Below are positions 22,531 to 31,934 of a stretch of 64,000 nt of DNA, in pieces; position 1 is the stretch's first letter, and each line of letters begins with the position of its first letter. A program made the translations under genes and the position numbers. This stretch comes from Porphyra umbilicalis (taxonomy: Eukaryota > Rhodophyta > Bangiophyceae > Bangiales > Bangiaceae): positions 1 to 64,000 of the forward strand of contig KV918971.1 of the NCBI GenBank assembly GCA_002049455.2, given 5' to 3'. A model generated the notes under the pieces. That model was given only the letters and a program-made list of their open reading frames with translations. It searched no databases and was not told where the DNA came from.

Positions 22531-23994
22531 TTGCGCTTCTTGCGCAGCGGATCCGCCACCTCCGCCCCCATGTCCCCATTCCTGTTGCCTGAACCACCAC
22601 GGCCTGCCTCACCGTCGGCAAGGCGGCCACCAAGACCGGTACCACGTGCCAGTTCACCGACGGTTCCGCCACCACGGACCTGGTTGCCAACGGACGGGCG
22701 CCCACGCCGCCGTCGTGCTACCGAGACGGCCACCGCGCTTCGTCCCGTGGACGGCGCGGGCACTGCGACAGGCCCCGCGCCCCTTCCTGTCGACGGCGCT
22801 GGCACAGAGACTGCCATCGCGCTCCGTCCCGTGGACGGCGCGGGCGCTGAGACGGCCCCCGCGCTCCTTCCCGTCGACGGCGCTGGCACAGAGACGGGCA
22901 CCGCGATCTCTCTCCTGTTGAAGGCGACGGCTCCGCCGCGGCCACGGCGTGCCTGTCCCACGACGGCCATGTTCTCTGAACAGCAACGGCTCCACGCGCT
23001 GCACCTTTGCGAAGAGGGGTACTTGGTGGACGAGGTGGCCGTCATCATTGGCTGCTCAACGCACTCGATTGACCGCTGGCGGCGCGCACTGGCCGCTACG
23101 GGCTCCGTGTGGCAGGACCCTGAGATGAAGAACTCGCACGCTGACGCGGCCTTGCGCAACGACAACCTTGTGCGGGCTGTGAAGTTGCTGGTGGAGTCGG
23201 AGCCTGTTGCATTTTTGCGCGACCACGTGGACTTGTTGGTCACTCTAAGCACCTACTACCCCGAGGTGGACCACCGCTACGTCAGCTCCGCCACCGTCTA
23301 CCGCGTCTTGCGCCATCTCGGATACACTCGCAAACGGGTCGAGCGTCTTTTCCTCGAGCGCTCAGATCAAGAGCAACGCGAGTTCGCCGTCATGATCAAT
23401 CAGATCCCGCTCCGCTGCCTCGTCAGTGTCGACGAGACGCATACTGACGGCGGCGACGTGTACCGGAAGTTCGGCCGGACATTGCGAGGTGACCGGTGCG
23501 AGCTGCTGGACCACGACCCGCGGACCGTGCCAAGGACAAGCACGGTGATGGCTGTCTCCATGACGCAGGGAGTAGTGTGGTCCCAGACCGTCGTGCTGGG
23601 CCCGGCGCAGACGTCGGACGACTGGCGCCTATTTTTGCAATGCCTCGACACGAGGATGAACAAGTATGTACCTGGATTGCCCTGGGCTTTGCAGCCCGAC
23701 GCCTGCGTCGTCTTGTACGACAATGCAGGCATTCACGATGAGGCGGGCGATGCCTTTATGCAAGAGAACGGCATCCACCACGTCCGCCTACCTCCTTACT
23801 CCCCCAACTTGATGCCCGTTGAGGGAGTGTTCGCTGAGCTCAAGAAGCACGTGCAAGATCTCTTCTACGCCAACGCGCAGTACTTGGAAAAGCCCATGCA
23901 GCTGTTGGCGGCAGCCGTGGGGCGCTTGACTCTGCGGCAGATTTCCGGCCAGTTCCAGCGCATGGCAGAAATGGTGGCCGAGTTGCTGCTTTGA
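22531..23994 (+). CDS. IS630/Tc1-mariner-type DDE transposase, intact frame
   Basis: A 487-codon uninterrupted frame. The conserved protein starts near residue 147 (ATG 22969) with a helix-turn-helix: EQQRLHALHLCEEGYLVDEV, then IIGCSTHSIDRWRRAL. The catalytic core follows as VSVDETHTDGGD (first Asp), VVLYDNAGIHD (second Asp) and LPPYSPNLMPVEGVFAELKK (Glu). I count 33 residues between the last Asp and the Glu, close to the Tc1/mariner DD34E layout. This arrangement is typical of the DDE_3 endonuclease fold that moves DNA elements. The N-terminal 146 residues are Pro/Arg-rich and contain four in-frame copies of a 14-15 residue unit, PVDGAGTET; whether translation begins at 22531 or 22969 is uncertain. 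No terminal inverted repeats were found by eye near 22440-22530 or 24000-24260. All catalytic residues are present, so it may be active. Confidence 0.85.
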   Translation: MRFLRSGSATSAPMSPFLLPEPPRPASPSARRPPRPVPRASSPTVPPPRTWLPTDGRPRRRRATETATALRPVDGAGTATGPAPLPVDGAGTETAIALRPVDGAGAETAPALLPVDGAGTETGTAISLLLKATAPPRPRRACPTTAMFSEQQRLHALHLCEEGYLVDEVAVIIGCSTHSIDRWRRALAATGSVWQDPEMKNSHADAALRNDNLVRAVKLLVESEPVAFLRDHVDLLVTLSTYYPEVDHRYVSSATVYRVLRHLGYTRKRVERLFLERSDQEQREFAVMINQIPLRCLVSVDETHTDGGDVYRKFGRTLRGDRCELLDHDPRTVPRTSTVMAVSMTQGVVWSQTVVLGPAQTSDDWRLFLQCLDTRMNKYVPGLPWALQPDACVVLYDNAGIHDEAGDAFMQENGIHHVRLPPYSPNLMPVEGVFAELKKHVQDLFYANAQYLEKPMQLLAAAVGRLTLRQISGQFQRMAEMVAELLL

Positions 23995-24265
23995 TTCTCC
24001 GAGTGCTTGCTGGCCGGTGTGCTTTTGCTCGGCCGCCGGAGGGCAACGTGTCTTTCTTTCGTGCGTACTTACCGCCTTCTTCTTGTTTCCGACCCTGTCT
24101 CTCGCGCGCTGTCCCTTTCCCGGTCAAACGGACAGGTGAACGGCCAGCCACTGCACTCGAATGCCACCTACCCCACCACATCGACCCGCAACACGCATCA
24201 TGCCACAACCACCACCACGACGCCCCGCTCTTCTGCGCAGCGCAAGAGCGATAACACTGGCGTCG

Positions 24266-25470
24266 CAGCGCCGCCGCGACGGCCACTGCCGCCGACGAAT
24301 GCGCAGCGCAGGCGCCGTCCCTCCGCCGCCGACACGCGACGCCAACGACGTTGGAGTCCCCGCGCCGCCGCGACGGCCATTGCCGCCGACGAGTGCGCCC
24401 GCCGGCGTCATCCCGCCGCCGCCTACTCGCGGCGCCGAGGACGTTGGCGTCCCCGCGCCGCCGCGGTGGCGATTGCCGCCGACAAAGGCACACCGCCGGC
24501 GCCGCCCCGCCGCCGCCGACGCGCGACGCTGAGGACGTTGGCGTCCCCGTGCTGCCCCGACGGCCATTGCCGCCGACGAGTGCGCACCGCCGGCGACGTC
24601 CCGCCGCCGCCGACGCGCGACGCTGAGGACGTTGGCGTCCCCGCGCCGCCCCGACGGCCATTGCCGCCGACAAATGCACGCCGCCGGCGTCGCTCCGCCG
24701 CCGCCGTCGCGCGGCGCCGAGGACGTTGGCGTCCCCGCGCCGCCCCGACGCCCATTGCCGCCGACAAATGCACGGCGCCGCCGTCGCTCCGCCGCCGCCG
24801 TCGCGCGTCGCCGAGGATGTTGGCGTCCCCGCGCCGCCGCGACGGCCATTGCTACAAACGAGTCCGCACAGTCGGCGCCGTCCCGCCGCCGCCGACGCGC
24901 GACGCTGAGGACGTTGGCGTCCCCGCGCCGCCACGACGGCGATTGCCGCCGACGAGTGCGCACGGCCGGCGCCGCCCCGCCGCCGCCAACGCGCGGTACC
25001 GAGGACGTTGGCGTCCCCGTGCCGCCGCGACGGCCATTGCCGCCGACGAGTGCGAACCGCCGGCGCCGTCCCGCCGCCGCCGACGCGCGACGCCAATGAC
25101 GTTGGCGTCCCCGCACCGCCCCGACGGCCATTGCCGCCGACGAGTGCGAATCGCCGGCGCCGTCCCGCCGCCGCCAACACGCGACGCCAATGACGTTGGC
25201 GTCCCCGCGCCGAGGCGACGGCCATTGCCGCCGACGCGTGCGCACCGCCGCGCCGTCCCGCCGCCGCCGACACGCGACGCCAACGACGTTGGAGTCCCCG
25301 CGCCGCCGCGACGGCCATTCTCGCCGACGAGTGCGCCCGCCGGCGCCGTCCCGCCGCCGCCTACTCGCGGCGCCGAGGAAGTTGGCGCCCCCGCGCCGCC
25401 GCGAAGGCCACTGCCGTCGACGAGTGCGCACCGCCGGCGCCGTCCCGCCGCCGCCGACGCGCGGTGAGCA
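24266..25470. repeat. GC-rich minisatellite, about 13 units of about 94 bp
   Basis: A motif around CGGCCATTGCCGCCGACGA recurs at intervals of 89 to 96 bases from 24276 to about 25403. The intervening text alternates CGCCGGCG blocks with GACGTTGGCGTCCCCGCG. The unit is generally not a multiple of three, yet long frames stay open on both strands because the units lack stops in every frame; I regard those frames as chance. It begins about 270 bases after the transposase stop codon. Confidence 0.8.
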
Positions 25471-25843
25471 TTCCCGGTTTTGCAACACGCCCAGCGCCAC
25501 TCACATGACCTTTTTGTCACTTTTTGGTCACTGTGGGCACCACCAGGAGAGGTTGGGCACTGTGGCATCAAGTGTGGGGCACGGATAAAAAGATAAAGGC
25601 TTCCAGCACACGATGTCCCGGTTGCGAGTTCAATCTGTGCGCGCAAAGACAGGGAGGGTGGCCTCAAAACTACAGCAATGACGTCTTGCAGAGCCGCCCG
25701 ACTCTACCCGACACGCATACCACCGCCCCGCGAAACACTACCACACTACACACAACCTCATACGCCCACCACCACCCTACACACCACCTCACAGGCATGT
25801 GCACAACCGCATACGCATGTGACGACTATAATCGACACCCGAA

Positions 25844-27535
25844 TCACGTGTCCGACGTGCCGCGCACAGGTGCTGACGCACTATCATCGGTGGTGTCTAC
25901 TGTAGTAGCTGCGGCCCCACCGGCACACACTTGCAAGGGGTCGACATCCATGACGACCGACCCGTGTGCGCGTGCGGCGGCGGCAGCTGGCTGCGTCTCG
26001 CCAGAGGCGGAGCTGAGCCGCGACTGCTGCTGGGCAGTGGGGGAGGCTGCCAACTTGCTCTTGCGTTGTACGAGCGTCTCCACGGCGAGGGCAACGCTGG
26101 AGAGCAACGCCGGCCGCCAGGTCGGGGGCATACCAGAACAGAGCCATTCCGCGACTTGGGCCGCCGACAAAGTGCCTGAAATGAGGGAGTAGCCCCTGAC
26201 GTGTGTCGCCAGGGCCCCCTTAATGAGAGCAGACGCCAGTTTTGGGTCTGCATCTGCGACAGGGCAGTGGCACATCTGTTCAATAACAAGGTGTGCCACA
26301 CGGAGCGGCGTGCTGCTGCCAAAGGCCTTGTCGTAGAAAAACGGCATCTCGGCCGAGAAAGCCCCCCGCGTGCCGGTCGGCCACAGGCTGTCGGGGTTGA
26401 CGGTGACTGTCGCGTTCTCGGGAAGCGGGTAGACTGTCGACTGCCCGGGTTTCTGCGCCTTCGCCTTGCCCTTTCCCTTGGTGCTGCGCTGCGGCGACTT
26501 CGCCGGCGACTTGCCCTTGCTGATGGCGGCGGCGTAGAGGCCCATGCGACCGCCCGGCGGGCCGCGCTGCCCCTTGCGGCTGCCTCTGCCACTGTGCTGT
26601 TTCGCCACGGCGCTGTTCCGGTCCTCGTTGTCTGTGGACTCGTCCTCCGTGGCGCAGTCATCGTCACCGCCGTCGACGTCGCTCTCAACGGCGTTGGCGG
26701 CGCGGCGGTTCGCCTCCACAGCGCCTTCGTCGCAATTCTCAACCAGAGCGTCAAACGCCACCTTGTTGCTGCCGTGGAGCACGGACGCCTAGCTGCCATT
26801 GGACTGCAGCAGCTTGATCGACTCGCCCAGGCCGACGCCCGCAGCGCACGTGTTCGCCCGCAGCCGCGACACATTGCGCCGCCGTTCGGCACCCATCTCG
26901 GAAGCGGCCGCCGAGACGCTCTGCGTGTTGTCAACGAGGTTCTTGACCGTTTCGTCCTTCATCATTACGCAGACAAAGTCCGACTCATCCAGGTCACGCT
27001 TGCACGTCTTGCGGAGTAGACGCCCATCCTTCAGCTGCCACCGGTCCAGAGCATACGTCTGGGTGCCGTACTGGTGCCCCGTCAGACCGCACACGCCGCA
27101 GAGCTTGAGGTGGATGCACTTCGCGTCACCACACTGGCCCTTCTTGTGGAAGGGGTGATCCGCGGGCAAGCTGTGTCGGCAGAGCGTTTGGCGTAGAGGG
27201 CAGGTGCGCGCCGTGTGACCGCTCCCGTCCGGCGGCGCCACGTAGTGGCAAATGCCACACATCCCCATGTTGGGATGGGTGGGGATGGCGGCAGCGCTGA
27301 GCGGGGAGAGGTAGAAAAGACGACACAAGCCACGCAGACGCCACCTGTGGAAGGCCAGGAGGTCGTGAGTACTCTGCCATGCCTGAATTGGGGCAATCAA
27401 CGGACGCGGCAGAGTGGCGAGGCGCGCCACAGCAACTAGGCAGCCGCGTCCTCCCGTCAAAGCCATCAAGGGTGGCCCACGTGGCCCTGTGCTGCTCTCC
27501 ATAGCGGCATCTCCCCCACACCCCCCACAGAACAA
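25844..27535 (-). pseudogene. zinc-knuckle-like protein gene with one in-frame TAG
   Basis: Read on the minus strand, one frame is open from 27535 to 25844 except for a TAG at 26789-26791, giving about 248 plus 314 residues. The first half has closely spaced Cys/His: CGICHYVAPPDGSGHTARTC, then CRH, HFHKKGQCGDAKC-like spacing and CGVCGLTGHQY, which resembles zinc-binding knuckles. The part after the TAG is acidic (ESDVDGGDDD), then Lys-rich, then ordinary in composition (MPFFYDKAFG, RVAHLVIEQMCHCPV, VAEWLCSGMPPTWRPALLSSVALAVETLV). I do not recognise the family; a transposon-encoded nucleic-acid-binding protein is one possibility. No simple GT-AG intron removes the TAG while keeping the frame. 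The true start may be the ATG near 27270 (MGMCGICHY) instead of 27535. Confidence 0.45.
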
Positions 27536-28291
27536 TCATGAGTGCCCCACAGCGCCTCAACTCCCCCCCACCAAGCGCGCGGAGAGCACCGATGCGCCAC
27601 GCCGCACAGCCCCAGGATACATCTTCGCGGCGGGTGATTGCAAAAGAGGCCCGACCAAAGTGGCAAACGATGGCAAGGCGACACGCCGTGGGGCGCATCC
27701 AGCCACTCATTCGCAGGTACCGCTACAAAAGAGAAGGCGGTGGGGTGGCAAAAACAACGTCACAGAGCAAACTTTACCTGAAGAGACGGTACGGGGCCTC
27801 ACATGGCCCGCATGAATCCATTGCCGCAGCGGGAGTAATGCAGTGTTTTCCGGTGGCAAAAGCGGAGCCGCGCTGGCCGCCATCGTACCCGCAGGGCGTC
27901 AAGTGAAAGATGCGGAAGAGGGCAGAAAACCGGAAGGGCGATCACTGCCGATTTGGAGAGCAGCCGCCGATGGCCGTAGAGGGCGCCCAGGGGAGCTTCC
28001 AGGAGGTGGGCGCCGAGGGGATGCCGTTCGTGTTGAAAGAGGAACGCCGCGGACCGGTGTGGAGACCGGGGGGGAGGGATCCCACCACGCGGTGTGCTGC
28101 CAGGAGCATTGTGGGCGTGTGGGCGCGCCTGTTGCGCCAAAACTGGGCTTTGATGATACCCGTGCCGCTGACAGAGAAGCATGCGGTGAGACCAGGGAGA
28201 GAGAATGAAATCGTCGGTGATCATGGATTTTCATTGGCCCTCGGACTCCCCCAGCTCTTGTGAGGCACTCGGGATTTAGTGGTCCACTTCG
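27536..28291. other. intergenic stretch, no gene recognised
   Basis: Short frames on both strands without motifs. It separates the zinc-knuckle gene from the right-hand inverted repeat. Nothing else is visible. Confidence 0.3.
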
Positions 28292-28401
28292 GGTTTGGGC
28301 AAACGTTGACAACATCTAAGGTTGCAAATTTTAGAAAAGCACCATAGATCCACTGTGGATATAACCGGGACGGATTCAACCGAACAATGACTGTACATAG
28401 T

Positions 28402-28704
28402 TCGATTTCCATGGCCCGAACAAATGAAGGGCTTCTTCGTCTAAAAAGTGGTGTTACGTCGGACTGCATGAGCTTAATGGGACACGTTGTGCAACGTGGC
28501 TTGAATATGGCGATAGCATCTCATTGTTATCATTGCTCCAAGAGAATGCTCTAAGAGAATGCTCTTAGAGCAATGTTAACAATGAGATGCTATTGCCATA
28601 TTCAAGCCACGTTGCACAACGTGTCCCATTGAGCCCCTGAAGTCCGACGTAACACCACTTTTTAGACGAAGAAGCCCTTTTTTTGTTCGGGCCATGGAAA
28701 TCGA
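28402..28704. mobile_element. 303-bp foldback (MITE-like) element
   Basis: The sequence is a near-perfect inverted repeat: the left arm starts TCGATTTCCATGGCCCGAAC and the right arm ends with its complement, GGGCCATGGAAATCGA. The arms are about 135 bases with roughly ten mismatches, centred near 28553 on a short spacer (AGAATGCTCTAAGAGAATG). It interrupts the host repeat; the left copy at 9203-9230 lacks it. A clean target duplication was not seen. The transcript would fold into a long hairpin. Confidence 0.75.
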
Positions 28705-28801
28705 CCTACCTACTTGATTCTGGCTTCCGCTGACCAAGAATAGCTGTGCGGCTATCGCTTTTCTATTTCGAGTCAGAATAGCTTTTAGGATAGCCGAGGC
28801 T

Positions 28802-29463
28802 AGGGTTGTTATGTGAGCCCCTATTTTGGGGGCGCTGAGCGTATTAGCGCCCTATGAGCGCCTTAACAGCGCCTACCAGCGCCCCCAGCGCCCTAAGCGC
28901 CCTCGGTAGCCCCCCATCAAATACAGCTGCAGCCCACCATGCTTTCCAGATCGAGGAGTCGATTTCTTATGAATAACCAGTTTCAAGGAGACTTGACCTC
29001 ATCTGGTCTTTCCGAAGCAGCCGACGGAGCCAGTCAAGAGGGATCGTGATCAAAGAACAGCGCCTCGGCCGTTGATGCTGGCGCCCAAGTAACGGCGCTC
29101 AACAGGCGTTGTTCAGGCGTCCGCGCCCCATTCCCCCAGAATGGACAAAACGTCGTTATTGCGTCGATGGATCGAATCAGAGCACTGCTCCCTTGGGGTA
29201 CCCTCGACAGCATTGTTGCAAGGCGTGGTCAAACAGCACCCCTCCCCCCAGATGACCTGTTTTGCAATGCTCGATTCTGAGGAGCCCTGACAAAGCAGCA
29301 TTCCGGATCGAGGCCAGCTACTGGTCAATCCTAATACTGTTAACTAGCGCCCTAATAGCGCCCGGCAGGTTGGGGGCGCTGGGCGTAAAAGCGCCCGAAT
29401 CGTTCCCTATTAGCGCCCTATCTGCGCCCCTTATGTGCGCCCCCAGGCTCACATAACAACCCT
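28802..29463. mobile_element. 662-bp non-autonomous element, 18-bp TIRs, 10-bp target duplication
   Basis: The ends are AGGGTTGTTATGTGAGCC and its exact complement GGCTCACATAACAACCCT. They are flanked by AGCCGAGGCT at 28792-28801 and 29464-29473. The left repeat copy shows the empty site with a single AGCCTCGGCT (8517-8526), so insertion and duplication are directly visible. Because the duplicated site is itself nearly palindromic, the boundary could be shifted (TIR starting CTAGGG with a 6-bp CCGAGG duplication). Both subterminal regions carry many GCGCCCT motifs. A 9-10 bp duplication with subterminal motif clusters would fit a Mutator-like element. No transposase is encoded. Confidence 0.85.
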
Positions 29464-29980
29464 AGCCGAGGCTATCTCACGGGGGCCTCTGATTGGCCCA
29501 TGTGATGGATCATCGACACGTTTCACAGCAAGTAGTAGCACGTGGCTGCAACGTGTGCGCCACGTCTGCAAGATTGACTGCCAGTTTGTTCTGGGCAGAG
29601 ATGGTGGGAACGCCCGCAAGAGCTGTCGTACATGGCAATGGTCCTACAGTGACGTCCTTCTAGGCGTGGCCGTCATCAAGCGCTGCACATTTTGACCTGT
29701 TTCTTTGTCCGTCTGCCGACGAGCGTTCTCTGCGCCTTCGTTATGGTTGATACGGCTGCTCACCACAGTTGTCATCTGCCGCTGCAGTGAATCAAGTCCT
29801 GGCAGAAAATATCGTGTTGATCGGGCCCAGACAAGGCCTGGTGTACGGAAACCTGCGGGTACTTAGGCTCATGACAGCACAGCAGCCAACCGCTGACGTA
29901 CATGTGGCTGTCTAAGGACGCGGACTTGGTTCTAGAATGGAATAGCCGATAGCGATAGCCTGAGTTGTTGGCAATGCTCT

Positions 29981-31934
29981 AATGTGGGCAATCAATGGAC
30001 GGCATCAAAGAAGGCAACGAACAGCCTCGGAGCATGCGCCCCCAAAACGCCTGGGCAAGGCAAGCGCCACAGAGAAACAACAAGCGCTCGACACGCCGGG
30101 ACCGCGGACGCCCGACCGCCCGCCGTCCGACGCGGCTGGTGCCGTGCCCCGCGCCGCCGCCGCCGCAGTGCGGCGGTGCCGGCGGCCGCCACGGTGGCAG
30201 TGACGGCGGCAGCGACGGCGGCGCCGCCGCCGCCGATGCAGCGCCACTTGTGGTGCGGGGGGGGGGGGGGATTGAGGGGCGGGGGGGTAGGGGGTACGGA
30301 TTGCACCGCCCCCACAGACGGCGACGCGACGCCCGAAGGCGAGCGGCCGCAGCGCGCCGCGCCACCGGACGACGCGCGCGGCGCCACCGCCGCGCACGTT
30401 GCCGCAGGTGCGCTGTGCGTGTCCGACTCCACTCCCTCCTGTGGCGCGGCCGTGGCCGCCCAGCTACACACGGGGGGGACACGCTGCGCGCTGCGTCGGC
30501 GGCGGCGTCGGCGGCGGCACCCCCAGCCGCGCCGTCGCCGGCCAGTGACCACCCATCGGCGGCCGCGGCGGCGGCGGCGTTCGCCACCGGCGGCAGGTCG
30601 CGCGCGCCGTCGTCCGCGCGCCCGTGCCAGACGACGCGCCGCCGCCACGGACAGATGCGCCGCTGCCGCCACGCGCAAGGGCTGGGGGGCGCCCCCCCCC
30701 CCCGACCCCCCCTCCCAGTGACCGCCTGCCGCGGTGCCGCACGCCGCCCTGTAATGGGCGCCGCCGACGCTGGCGGGCGAGCGCCGCGCGCCAGTCGTCG
30801 CCACCAGCCACAGCGGCGGGTGTGGCCGACGGCGGCCGCGTCGCCGCCGCCCGCCCCGCACACCCTGTCCGCGTGCCACCTGGCGCCGACCCGCGCGTGC
30901 GACGGCGACCGCAGCGGCCATCTCCCCGACCGTGACCTCACCGTCCCCGCCCACGATGGTCACATCACCGCGGCTCCGTCGACCCTCAGAGCCGCCGCCG
31001 CCGCGGCGGCCGACGCGGCGAGACGCACCGCCACCGCTCGCCGCAGCCGCAGGGCGGGGGGATGGGGGGGGGGAGGGTGCACCGCCGGCGGCAATGCCGA
31101 CGCCACCCCTGTCGCCGGCGTGGGTGGAGGCGGCTGAGGCGCCGCCGCTCGCGACTCTTGAGTCATCGACGGCCGGTGGCGGTGGTGGTGGGGGGGGGCG
31201 GTGGGCGGCATCGGAGGTGGGGGCGGGGGGCGGCCGCGCCGCCGCGGCGGGCGTGGCGGGCGGTCCCGCCGGCGCCCCCTCCACAAGGGTAAAGAACAAA
31301 GCGCCGCGGCATCCACCGCCGACGCGAACTTTCGTACGGGTCCGAAAGTAAACACACACACGCAGGTGCACACACAATTTTGGCCATGCCTGCGGCGCGC
31401 ACGCGGGCCAGAACGCCCTGAGGACGCTCCCCAGTTTCCAACTTTGCTGCTGGCCCGACAAACCCACCAACCTTTGCTGCCAAAACAATGCGATCATGCC
31501 CACCGCCAGGCCCGCGTCAAAGCCCTCGACCGAATGATCTGGCCATCGTGGCACTTTTCATGCTAAGAGCACCCAATGTAAGCGGCACGTCTGCGATGAT
31601 CTCTCGTCCGTCATACCAATGAAGACGCAAACCGCTTCATGCTCACCGGCCCCACTGTCCGCTCCACAAAAAAATTGCGTAAGGACTCTGCAGACGCCAT
31701 ATGAAAGCATTCTACGACAAAACACACGACGGGGAACGCTCGAGAGACGCCTACGACCCGGACAAAGACGGCTAGGCCTCGCAACCGAGATTTGTGCACG
31801 ATCGCGGGGCGTTCGTTGACGTGGCATGGCTTCTGGGACCCTTCCGGGCAACGTTGCGGGCAAGTGACCGTTCCCACAACCAATAGGATCACGTTCTTGG
31901 CTCGATTTTAAAATCTGCTGGCCGGCAGATTGAA
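29981..31934 (-). other. GC-rich region, possible unidentified coding sequence
   Basis: From about 30000 to 31370 frames are open on both strands. Minus-strand readings contain less repetitive patches such as DVTIVGGDGEVTVGEMAAAV (about 30905-30965), and ADDGARDLPPVANAAA in another frame, so a broken or spliced gene on the minus strand is possible. No family is recognised. Runs of G at 30258-30269 and C at 30695-30704 could conceal frame changes. The rest (31370-31934) shows nothing. Confidence 0.25.

Larger units (their letters stand above)
28292..29980 (-). mobile_element. inverted-pair repeat, right copy (carries two nested insertions)
   Basis: This is the reverse-complement partner of 8009-9943. 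The outer end is GGCAATGCTCT at 29970-29980 and the inner end GGTTTGGGCAAAC at 28292. The 29464-29980 part is about 99% identical to 8009-8528. It is interrupted by a foldback element (28402-28704) and a 662-bp element (28802-29463), neither present in the left copy. AT content is higher than in the surroundings. No transposase frame is visible. Confidence 0.7.

Noticed and set aside
24266-25470. Regularly spaced repeats considered as a CRISPR array
   Set aside because: The whole unit is repeated without unique spacers, there are no cas genes, and the window is eukaryotic.
24007-25500. Long open frames (450-490 codons) on both strands across 24-25.5 kb
   Set aside because: They coincide with the roughly 94-bp minisatellite, cycle through frames with each unit and have no family motif. 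I regard them as chance openness of GC-rich repeats.
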